From assembly GCF_902459465.1 (NCBI RefSeq), contig NC_047062.1, forward strand, positions 24,061,919 through 24,125,918: a DNA stretch of 64,000 bases, in the 5' to 3' direction. This stretch comes from Asterias rubens (lineage: Eukaryota > Echinodermata > Asteroidea > Forcipulatida > Asteriidae). Of the stretch, positions 45,901 through 54,600 are shown piece after piece. Every line of letters begins with the position of its first letter. Position 1 is the stretch's first letter. The notes beneath the pieces were generated by a model. That model ran no database searches. It saw nothing but the letters and a program-made list of their open reading frames with translations, and was not told the origin of the DNA. The position numbers and the translations under genes were made by a program.

Positions 45901-47284
45901 GGTGTGATCAAAATTGCGGATGCGGAATACATCTAAAAAAAATAAAAAATGGAACCGCCCACGATAAATCGATTTGTTGTTATCCTTTCTTGAAAACACA
46001 GCACAGTAAAAAATAAAACAACAGTGCCACTTTAAAAGGCTGCATAGTAATGAGCTTGAAGCTTACATTTTGATCTAGGCACAAGGGTATTTTGAGTGAA
46101 GGCTAATTGTGATACTTCTGGTCTCACATCTCTGCACATGGAAATTTGTACTTTTACCGAATTATCATTTTATGGTAAACATTCACCTGCACTGGACATG
46201 GATACCAACCATAATGATCAAATTATAGGCCGTTATAACGATGCATACGACTGAGTTATAGAGTATGAGTTTCTTTTAATTTAATGCTGACATGAAGTAT
46301 TGCTCGTAAATGGTAATAGATAAGCACTCTAATTTTGTAATTAAGCGCTTCCAACATTATTACCCCTGAGGTCACTGAGCCATTAAATTCATCCCTTAAA
46401 CCATATCAGCTCCCTGGGGTGTATCAGCCTGTGAAAAAAAATACGCATACTAAGCTAAACTAATCACAAGAACCATCTCTGCCCTCACAAGTACCAATTT
46501 ACCAAAGGGTGGAGACAAGCAATTATGTTTGAAGACAGTGGACACTATTGGTAATTGTCAAGACCAGTCTTCTCACTTGGTGTATCTCAACATATGCATA
46601 AAATAACAAGCCGATGAAAATTTGAGCTCAATTGGTTGTCATCGAAGTTGCGAGATAATAATGAAAGAAAAAACACCCTTGTCACACGAAGTAGTGTGCT
46701 TTTAGATGCTTGATTTCGAAATTCTAAATATATGAGGTCTCGAAATCAAATTCGTGGAAAATTACGTCTTTCTTAAAAAACTACGTTACTCCAGAGGGAG
46801 CCGTTTCTCACAATGTTTTATACTACCAACAGCTCTCCATTCCTAATTACCAAGTAAGGTTTAATGCTAATAATTATTTTGAGTAATTATACCAATAGTG
46901 TCGACTCAGGGACTCGAACCCACACTGTGCTGAACTAAAACACCAGAGCTTGTGTTTGGGTGCTCTTATCCGCTCGGCCACGACACTCCATTTTTGTCAT
47001 ACAGAGTCGCGACCCGACCTGTATACTATCAGTGTGAACGTTTTAGCAAATGAATTTTCCATGAGAATGTTATCGCGTATGCATGAACTGCACCCATCAA
47101 GCAAGTTAACTTTATGTTTAAAATAAATCGACCCTTGTTTCCATATCAAGAGCAATTATCCATCACTAATTTGCTCATCATTGTGAAAATAAATAAATAA
47201 ATAAAATTATTGGGAGGAATCGCCTCAAGTAGACAATGCAACATGTATATGTTTAACTAGCCCTATAAAGGACTCTCTCTCTCG

Positions 47285-47315
<31 letters not shown>

Positions 47316-47624
47316 TACACATACTGTAGTATAATACGAAAGTCTAAGACCGACAGGGCCAAGGTTTAAACGAGCCTATATACAATGCATGTTTCAAAAT
47401 TACTTAATGAACCGATTTAGGTATAGCTAACTAATAGATTTAAGATTGCAGTATAGACCCCATGTGTAGTTTTTCAAATAATTTCCAAATATATTTACCA
47501 TGAGGTTCGAAGAAGACTCGTACTTGTCCGTGCTCATCAGTAAAACAAGTGCGACGATGAATATACAGCCAATGGCAAGGACTACTTTGTATGTCCTACA
47601 CCTCAGAGAACGCCTGCACCTCAT
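36990..47624 (-). CDS. Polypeptide N-acetylgalactosaminyltransferase, gene 2 (complete)
   Basis: Ten exons, checked for phase throughout, give 610 residues: 47,624-47,499; 45,271-44,961; 44,523-44,357; 43,088-42,875; 41,818-41,642; 41,109-40,992; 40,335-40,216; 38,840-38,622; 38,006-37,761; 37,124-36,990. Residues 1-42 hold a type II anchor ([17 protein letters not shown]). The GT domain shows [33 protein letters not shown] (metal site), [28 protein letters not shown] and [12 protein letters not shown] (third metal ligand). The C-terminal ricin-type lectin has three repeats ([41 protein letters not shown]). It transfers GalNAc from UDP-GalNAc to Ser/Thr in the Golgi. WGGEN appears as WGGEQ, which is unusual. 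Intron 3 has a GC donor (g|gcaagt). The subfamily is not assigned. Confidence 0.92.
38232..38568 (-). repeat. P1 MITE, copy 5 (gene 2 intron)
   Basis: The ends are 'cttaaagacactgaacgtta' and 'ccaatagtgtccagtgcctt'. Internal family motifs are in reverse order relative to copy 2. Confidence 0.85.
38884..39245 (+). repeat. P1 MITE, copy 6 (gene 2 intron)
   Basis: The ends are 'aggcagtggacactattgg' and 'accaatagtgtccactgtct'. It lies 44 bp upstream of the exon 38,840-38,622 acceptor. Confidence 0.9.
39250..39304. repeat. Short hairpin 'tgacgtttcgacc'
   Basis: 'ctgacgtttcgacccta' is matched by 'gggttgaaacgtca', with 'agagtctagaaagaatctg' between. 'cgacgtttcgacc' also occurs at 51,579-51,592. Confidence 0.6.
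39905..39985 (-). repeat. tRNA-like SINE head
   Basis: On the minus strand 'agcagtggttagactacatg' (A-box-like) is followed by 'gtgggttcaaatcctacca' (B box). The stems do not close, so it is a tRNA-derived repeat and not a tRNA gene. Confidence 0.5.
40511..40625 (+). repeat. tRNA(Met)-like SINE
   Basis: 'ggatggatagctcagttgg' is a good A box. 'atcataatccggaggtcg' resembles a tRNA(Met) anticodon arm with CAT, followed by the B box 'ggttcaaatca'. The 3' acceptor strand does not pair. The downstream tail 'gtttcttggtttaacctaaa' recurs after similar heads near 40,860 and 50,810. Confidence 0.55.
40830..40955 (+). repeat. Second copy of the same SINE (5' truncated)
   Basis: 'ggaaggtctttggttcaaat' and the tail 'gtttctttgttcaaccca' plus 'acccagtcagtttcc' match 40,511-40,640. 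Confidence 0.55.
41883..42235 (+). repeat. P1 MITE, copy 7 (gene 2 intron)
   Basis: The ends are 'gaggcagtgcacactattgg' and 'accaatagtgtccagtctct'. It starts 65 bp upstream of the exon 41,818-41,642 acceptor. Confidence 0.85.
43175..43559 (+). repeat. P1 MITE, copy 8 (gene 2 intron)
   Basis: The ends are 'taaaggcagtggacactatt' and 'aacagtgtccactgccttta'. The inner inverted repeat 'gagacctcagatttagaac' is well preserved. Confidence 0.9.
43938..44328 (-). repeat. P1 MITE, copy 9 (gene 2 intron)
   Basis: The ends are 'ttaaagacactggacactat' and 'ccaatagtgtccactgcctt'. It ends only 29 bp from exon 44,523-44,357, close to the GC donor. Confidence 0.9.
44755..44905 (-). repeat. 'catcgatattggatattgga' repeat block, reverse orientation
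   Basis: 'ttgtacatcgatattggata' occurs twice, and 'tcatcgatattggacagt' once. It is the reverse complement of the block at 36,675-36,870. Confidence 0.7.
46529..46903 (-). repeat. P1 MITE, copy 10 (gene 2 intron)
   Basis: The ends are 'gaagacagtggacactattg' and 'accaatagtgtc'. The 3' end runs directly into the tRNA(Leu)-like repeat. Confidence 0.85.
46900..46987 (-). repeat. tRNA(Leu)-like pseudogene or SINE head
   Basis: On the minus strand 'tggccgagcggataagagca' is a class II (Leu/Ser) A-box region. 'ctctggtg' closes an anticodon-like arm with CAA, and 'gtgggttcgagtccc' is the B box. The T stem has two mismatches and three extra bases precede the acceptor strand, so I treat it as a tRNA-derived repeat. 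A related piece lies at 63,695-63,765. Confidence 0.45.
47272..47314 (+). repeat. (CT)n microsatellite
   Basis: About 40 bp of CT dinucleotides with two interruptions, in intron 1 of gene 2. Confidence 0.95.
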
Positions 47625-48886
47625 CGCTTCCTATAATACGATTACTAGCATCAGCAACGGAGAGAAAATCTCTTCCGGTATCGGTAGTGGTGATCACCAA
47701 AAGAGTGAGCGAATACTGGTAGCTGCTGTGATACTACATGCTCTGAACTTGTTGCCTGCAAATCACGCACGGGCGCTGGTCCATCTAATTGTCGTCAAAT
47801 TACACACAAAACCTTTTTATCATGGCAAAAAAATCGATACTTCCATAACGCGTTCATTAGTATCGTTGCCATGCTGCCACAAAATATTGCTTGAAAAGAT
47901 ACTGTTCTGTATTTTGGCCTTCATTGTTGTCACTTTGGTACAATTTTCCACGGTACAGTGGTTTTCTACTGCGGCCCAGAATTGACGTGGCACATTTTTT
48001 TCCCCCTTGCACTTGTTAAGAGATTGCGTAGTCCTACATAATTTATACACAACATGATGGATAATATGGATGCACAAAATATGAATCTCGAAACCACATG
48101 AACACAAACCCTCATATCGGTTTGGGTGCTACCCATAGTTTAACAACCGTGCCATATTTCATTTTTGGTTGGATGGCCGGGCTTGCTAAAGATAAGCCCG
48201 TGTCCGAAATAATGGCTTATGCAATGACTTTGGCTGAGTCGCTCGCTAAAACGTTATTCCTGCAGCAAACTTATCATAGCCGTAGCCGAAGTCGCTTGAT
48301 TCGCACACGGCCTTATTATTCTCTGCTGCTTAATATTAAATCGTGTGTAATTTCCAAAAATTTGTCACAGTGGATGATGATTATGATGATGGTGATAGTG
48401 ATGATAATGTTCATAATGAACCTTTGGGAACGTCCAAATGGATAGCTAACGATAAATGGATAGCTAACGATAAACCGTATACTACATTGAAGGTCAATAT
48501 AGTTCATGATACAATGCACGTCAGTGCATAATGAAATTGAGAGGTTTCTTTTCTGCAATCGTTGGTAGTCTGCATTTAGACTGATATCGTTTGCAGCGCA
48601 TTGTTTGCTGTATTACAACCTGTGCAGTGAACTGTAGTTATTCAATTCTGTCATGGTGTGGTAGACAGCAACGCTAAACTGTGAAACCAAACTCCTAGAT
48701 TTGTGTAGCGCCCTCTCACTAACCTTTCCCAAATGAACTTACGTATGTAGGCGTACTTAAAAAAATTGTTGGGTCTAAACTAAAATGAAGGGACAAAATT
48801 AAAAAGTGGCTGTCGACAAACATTTGGATTTGACAAAGTGCAGGTCAGCCGAACGATTTATTAAGTCTGATGTCAACCACTAAGTT
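47625..48886. other. Shared upstream region of GalNAc-transferase gene 2 and the 62-aa gene
   Basis: Divergent intergenic region. It has a GAT/GATGAT-rich stretch (~48,370-48,410) and a short direct repeat 'aaatggatagctaacgat' (48,437-48,472). No gene was recognised. Confidence 0.45.
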
Positions 48887-49765
48887 ATGAATTCAAGGTG
48901 AGTTTCCGGCCACTTTTCAACCATAACGTCTCCTCTCGTACTCCTGAACTATGCATGGTATAGAGAGACACTATTTCTTTCCCGACTGTGCTTTACAAAC
49001 TCATATATTCTGGGCCACTTTGTGTCATTTTCAGACCAGAACTGACCAGCGAGATAGAGGATACTCCGATTGCTCATCTGAGCATGTTCAACGGGGCCGT
49101 ACAGTTTCGTGGCAGAGGTGAACTTTCATACACGAAATTATTTTACTTTAACTTAAGTCAATCTCTGTCTTTCTTCGGGATCAAGAAATACGATGTCAAA
49201 CAGTCTTCGGAGACTAATAGGGGCGATAAACTGACAGGGCGCTTTCTTTGGAACAGATTCAAACAAAGCTCATGTACTTGAAGTTAAGATAAAGCAAAGA
49301 TTACAGTGGCCGTGTGTTCTTGATAAAATGGACATCTTGAAGCATTTTATACTTCGACAAAAAAATGAGCAAAATACACCCCATTTAACGTTGATCAATC
49401 TTTCGCCTTTGATGCACCATTACGACCGTAAAGCCCGCGGCCCCCGGTTCATGCATACTTGGTGCGAATGCTTTGTGTGAGCGATTATTCTTGCGTCACG
49501 CTGGAAAGGGATGGCGTACCGAATATTGCGTCACCAAAATTGGCTTCACATTCGCACTCGCAGGAAGTATGAACCGGGCTTTTAAGACGGCATTGAATGC
49601 TATGATCAATATCTGATTTATTGATTTGACTGTTTTCTTTTGATCTGATCTTTATGTCATTTTTATGCAGTTGATGTCAATAGTCAAGAGGCAATACAGG
49701 AGACAAACATGAACGCCACAGCAGGACGAGGATACCACTATCATGCAGACATTATACATCCCTGA
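48887..49765 (+). CDS. Small three-exon gene, 62 residues, unknown function
   Basis: Exons 48,887-48,897, 49,035-49,117 and 49,671-49,765 have consensus splice sites (tcaag|gtgagt, cattttcag, cagag|gtgaac, ttatgcag). The phases (2, then 1) match and create a 62-residue frame that starts ATG AAT TCA AG and stops at 49,763-49,765. An AATAAA follows 22 bp later. Exon 2 reads RPELTSEIEDTPIAHLSMFN and exon 3 ends GRGYHYHADIIHP. There is no signal peptide, membrane span or cysteine. I do not recognise the family. The 11-nt first coding exon makes it easy for gene finders to miss. It is divergent from GalNAc-transferase gene 2. The phase agreement and polyadenylation signal argue that it is real. 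Confidence 0.5.
49430..49584. repeat. MITE family P5, copy 2
   Basis: 'gtaaagcccgcggcccccgg' with 'ttggtgcgaatgctttg' opens it; 'cattcgcactcgcaggaag' and 'tatgaaccgggctttt' close it. It lies in intron 2 of the 62-aa gene. Confidence 0.7.
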
Positions 49766-49786
49766 ACTCAAAGTAACACGTTTATC

Positions 49787-49792
49787 AATAAA
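49787..49792 (+). terminator. Polyadenylation signal of the 62-aa gene
   Basis: AATAAA in 'tttatcaataaaagattc', 22 bp after the stop. Confidence 0.6.
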
Positions 49793-49861
49793 AGATTCAC
49801 GATGGCTCTATTGGGTTACTGCTTCACCAGAAAGTGTGTTTTTGGTATCGTTAACAGATGT

Positions 49862-50150
49862 TCTAGATTTCGGTGCCGCATAGCGTGTGCCATTTTTCGG
49901 CATTTACTTTAGATCTAACTAAAATGGCGTCTATTCTATCCTTCCTATTTTTACCAGGAATTATTTAGGGTTGTACTACGAGAATAAACGCAGACAGATA
50001 AAACAGATGGTCTAGATTTCGTTGCCGCATAGCGTGTGCCATTTTTCGGCATTTACTTTAGATCTAACTAAAATGGCGTCTACTCTTTCCTTCCTATTTT
50101 TACCCGGAATTATTGTGGGATTGTACTAAGAGAATAGGCGCAGACAGATA
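49862..50150 (+). repeat. ~148 bp tandem duplication
   Basis: 'tctagatttcggtgccgcat' at 49,862 and 'tctagatttcgttgccgcat' at 50,011 start two copies that both contain 'atttttcggcatttacttta', 'ctaaaatggcgtct' and end 'cgcagacagata'. Confidence 0.9.
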
Positions 50151-50752
50151 GATTTCACACACACAGCTCTGAGATAATTGCACTGTCCAAACGGCAAACG
50201 TTTGACGCGTCATCCGTTTGCACTGTGTTTAGATTGTGTTTGGGCAAAGCCTTAACATGTCAAATAGGCTGATACTTTACTTATGTTTGCAGAAAGTTGT
50301 TTATAACCGTTCGCCTTATCATGGTTGGCATGAACGACTTGCCGTACGTATGAGCAGTGGTCAAGGAGTTAGTTCGACATGATTCAAAGACCACTCTGTT
50401 GAACAGCAGTGCTCAGACGGACTTCACCCTGGCTTGCTACAGCTTACCAAAATGCACATGACTCAAGATCAATATATGTTAAATATTCAAGAGTAAACAT
50501 TAGAACAATCAACAACAGTTTCAAAGGTTTAATCTGACCAAACAAAAACCCTAATTTTTTTACATTAAATGTGTGCGATACATTAAACAATATTATTAGC
50601 ATCGTGGCATTGTCTCGGGATTGCTTACAGTAATTATGTATTTTGTTTTATTAGTCATAAGTCAACTGTACGATCCATCCCCTATCTTCACACCGAACAC
50701 CCTGTACCTCTTACAGTCTATATTTATATATGGGGTTAAGAAACAAACAAAT

Positions 50753-50850
50753 TGACTTGAGTAAGATTTAAACCAACGACCTCCGGAACAATCATCCGGA
50801 CGCCGTTGGTTCAAACGCCACCCCAATTTTGTTTTCTGTGTTCAACCCCC
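50753..50850 (+). repeat. SINE-like tail copy
   Basis: 'ccgttggttcaaacgccacc' and 'tgttttctgtgttcaacccc' resemble the SINE at 40,511. A reversed 'aaaccaacgacctccgga' precedes it, giving a small inverted repeat. Confidence 0.45.
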
Positions 50851-51627
50851 AACACTTTTATAATGACATTATAAATAAATATTTATTCATTTAGGTAATA
50901 CATTCAATAAATATTACTCCCACCATAATCTGTGCGATAATACAAGGCATGTATTGCTTATGATAACCATCTATTTCACATTACGATCCCAAACTACCTT
51001 CTTTTAAAGTCTAAGTTGTGATGTGTTCATGTAAAAAGGGAAAAAAATAAAAACATACATGATTTTTTAGGTTTTTTCCAACCGCTTGTGTCCTTCCAGT
51101 TGTTCATTTTGTTTATCGATACAGTTTCCTCACCAATATTTCAACTCACCCCCAAAATGCGAGTTTCCATTTCATGTCTACTTTCTCGTTCATTATCCTT
51201 TTCGTTTTCGTCCCGTCCATTCTTTCGCATTTTAAAAATAATATCGCACTATACCTTGGTGAGTTATACTATTACTATGATAAACCCTAAAGACTTGACA
51301 CTAAAACTGTTTTTGATTTTGTTTTGTTTAATGTTACATTTAAAAGGGATTTTATGTAAAACTGCGATCAGTAGTAAACTCGGCACATTTCCCCCTTACT
51401 CGACGTTGTCTTGAGGGCGCCCTTTTAAACGTACAGAGAACCCTATCAATGTTGTTGTTGTTGTTGTTTTTTTGCCAGAAGATAATAATACTGCAATATA
51501 GAAAGGTTTGCGGTAACACCATGTAACGATAAGCTCTAATTGAGTTGGGGTGGTTCTGAAAAGAATCGTAGGTTTTAACTCGACGTTTCGACCAGGGTGC
51601 TCCGATCGACTTTGGGAGAATTTTGTT

Positions 51628-54600
51628 TTACTGCAGGTATACGGATGAGTAGGAAGCCGAAAATCCACTTTTCTGGATAGACTCATCCGACTGAAGCCAA
51701 ACCGTCATCTGGTTGCCAGAAGAGACGAAAGACCCCACAACAGACCCCGATCCACACATCCTAAAGAGACACGCGGGCATGGTTATACTGTCACTTATCA
51801 CACCTGACCAAACGAGTCGTAACTAACTAAGAGTGTAACGAAGCCATGCAATGTTTTTTTTCTACGTTTAATTTTTCAAGACAGCATGCACGAAGTAACA
51901 CCTAATCTTTAATCATTACCCTCACCGAATTGATATCGAGAGAAAGGAATACTCTCATTTTTTTTCTCGAGGAAATACATTTGAAAAATTTAAAAAGGAG
52001 AAAACTAGTCTATATTATAATTTCGAAGGAACATTTCTATCCCAAGGAAACGAAATAAAGGGTATTTAAAAGAAAAATTAACAGAGGAAATTTCGACTAC
52101 TTTGAGTGAACGAGATAACATTGTGAGCACGAATAATTCATAATAATGATGCTGATGATGATGATGATGATGAACTATTATGAAGGATTCAGAAAAATGA
52201 ATTCGAGGGAAGAAAATCACTTCTACGATCCCTACTATGTTTGATTATGTCCACATCATTTTCCGTACAATTGTGTCAGGGTTACTATAGGTAAGCCAGT
52301 CATTGGTTGATATTGTGACTGCCGGAAAACTAGGAGTATTGAATATATATTTTTGTATCATGTTTTTACATTAACAAATAAATTGTGCAATGAATGTTAG
52401 ATTTGAAACTGTTTGAGTGACTCACCCTGCTGGTACATATTCATTGGCCACCTTGATGGAAAGTCTGTCCCATTCACATGTGCTCCCATCTTCGATATCA
52501 AGGGTGTCAATGCTCAACTCCACGTGCTGTCCCGCTGGTGCCTGTGTGTTGGACAGATCAGAGTGGACCAACCATAAGGAGCAAAACCAAATAGGTATCC
52601 AATATGCTTGTTTAGCGTGATGTTCTTGGTCAATTTTGAATCTTAATTAATTTAACAAATACAAAATAAACAAAATCAAAAACACACATTCCCTTTTCTG
52701 GAAACATCTTGTGTTCTTTCCCTTGTCCCTGTTAGTCCAAGCTCCAGACCCCAAAAATTGAGAACAACCTACACAAATTGCTCCCCTCAATATTTTGCCG
52801 GGTTAAAATGTTATACACCACCCTGATTCATGATCAGCACGTCTTACCACACATTTTCATGTACAAATATTGAGGGGAGCAAATAGTGTAAGGTAAAAAT
52901 GTTTAAAAAAAATTTTGGCACTGTAGAGCTTGGACTATAAATAAATAAATAAATATAAAGAGAACATTATTTTTTTTTTCCCCATACACCGATGTGTGTT
53001 AGTACTGTATACTCAGTACTTTCACGAGTCCTGTGAAAAAAAAGTCACATGCATGTTACTCGGGTGGGATTCGAACCCAGGACCCTTGCAATTCTAGAGC
53101 AAGGTCTTACCAACTAGACTACCGAGGTTGCCTAGAATAGCTGGAGGCAGTTCGAATCCTATGTTTTGGCAGCGGGTACCGCGATATAAAGCCATTTATT
53201 AAAACAATGTAAATTTAATCTGGTGGAAAATCATAAAAGGTTACGCTCCGGAAGTGTCAGGCATTCAGGCGCCGGTTCAGTTAATGGCACACACTGGCCC
53301 CTCCCCATTGCCATATAGGACCCTTCAGGACTTGCATCCGACCCAGAGCACATCCCCCCCTGCCTCGAACCCTAGCCACTGCGCGGGCCCTGTCCCTTTA
53401 GGGGAGAAAACAAGGCAGATCCCAATCACACTGTCCCATCAGGGGCAGCAAAAAGCCTTGAATCTATATTAGAGACAGACGGTATTCGAACCCGGACCGG
53501 ATGATCCGAGTTACTGAGACAGTCCCACCACCCTTAACCCACTGGGCTAATGTGTTGGTGCTTAAAAACTGGTGTTTTCATGGTCATAATCAATAGACCG
53601 TTTGCGCCCCGTGCCTCAGGTGACCAATAGTGGGTAAAATGTAAACAAACACGGCGTACTGCATATAAACGTGCGTTAAGAAGACATGGTTACTGTTAAA
53701 AGGTGATTAAGCTGCGGTTGCTTTGTGTTTTTGTGCTAGGGTTGGTGCTTAAAAACTGGTGTTTTCATGGTCATACTCAATACACCGATTGCGCTCCGTG
53801 CCTCACGTGACCTATAGTGGGTAAAATGTAAACAAATACGGCGTACTGCATATAAGACATGGTTACTGTCATAAGGTGATTAAGCTGCAGTTACTCTGTG
53901 TTTTGTTTGCTATTTACTCTCAATTTTTCGCTCAATAAACCCTCAACTCTCGAAATCACTTGAGAGTATTCCTGAGTTTGTAAGATGAGACCTTACCCGT
54001 GGCTGAACAATGCCAGTATTGGGTTAAACCAACAGTCCACCAACTAGGAAATTCCACGAAAATGTCCACAGGATGTCATGTGTATGTGCACGGAAAGTGT
54101 GGTTTTACAATGCCCTCGTTGTAATGATATTGTTGCCAATATTTTCAATAAAAATCTCATGAAGAAGCTGCAAATTTGATTTATTTTCACCCTCAAATTA
54201 TTTGATTTCAAGGGGTATAGCTGTCACACAGCGTAAAATCCACGGCGCGTGAGCTCGCTCAAACCTCATTTATAGTCTAACAAAAGAAGCCTTTTTTGTA
54301 GTACAATACTTAAAATATCAAACAGCAAAATGTGATTTAAATCAATATCACAACATTCAACTTTAGAAAAAGGGCTTCGTTTTTATAGTAGGAGTTTTCT
54401 CATGTCTTTATTTTGTAGCTGTGATTTTCTATACCCACTATAGGTCACTTGAACACATGTGAACATTGATAGCGCGATCGGTCTATTCCACATATTGAGG
54501 TGAAGCGCCCAAGTATGGGGAGAAAACGTTAAAAGGCACTGGACGCTATTGGTAATTACTCAAAATAGTTGTTAGCACAAAAACTGACTTGGTAACGAAC

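Larger units (their letters stand above)
49793..51627. other. Interval between the 62-aa gene (+) and the CUB gene (-)
   Basis: It holds a tandem duplication (49,862-50,150), a SINE-like piece (50,753-50,850) and a dispersed repeat (51,510-51,610). No gene was recognised. Confidence 0.5.

Noticed and set aside
46900-46987. Functional tRNA(Leu) gene
   Set aside because: Acceptor pairing depends partly on the end of the adjacent P1 element, the T stem has mismatches and extra bases intervene.
47500-47985. Plus-strand frame of 161 codons
   Set aside because: Its start is antisense to exon 1 of GalNAc-transferase gene 2. There is no domain, and hydrophobic stretches look like chance in AT-rich DNA.
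48098-48445. Plus-strand frame of 115 codons as a first exon of the 62-aa gene
   Set aside because: No donor in the required phase. The 11-nt exon at 48,887 fits phase, start codon and donor consensus better.
51396-51686. Minus-strand 96-codon frame as a transposon protein fragment
   Set aside because: It overlaps the last CUB exon in another frame and a dispersed non-coding repeat; no reverse transcriptase or transposase motif was seen.
53254-53472. Pro/Ser-rich plus-strand frame of 72 codons
   Set aside because: It lies between two tRNA-like SINE heads in an intron, with no splice sites in phase and no domain.
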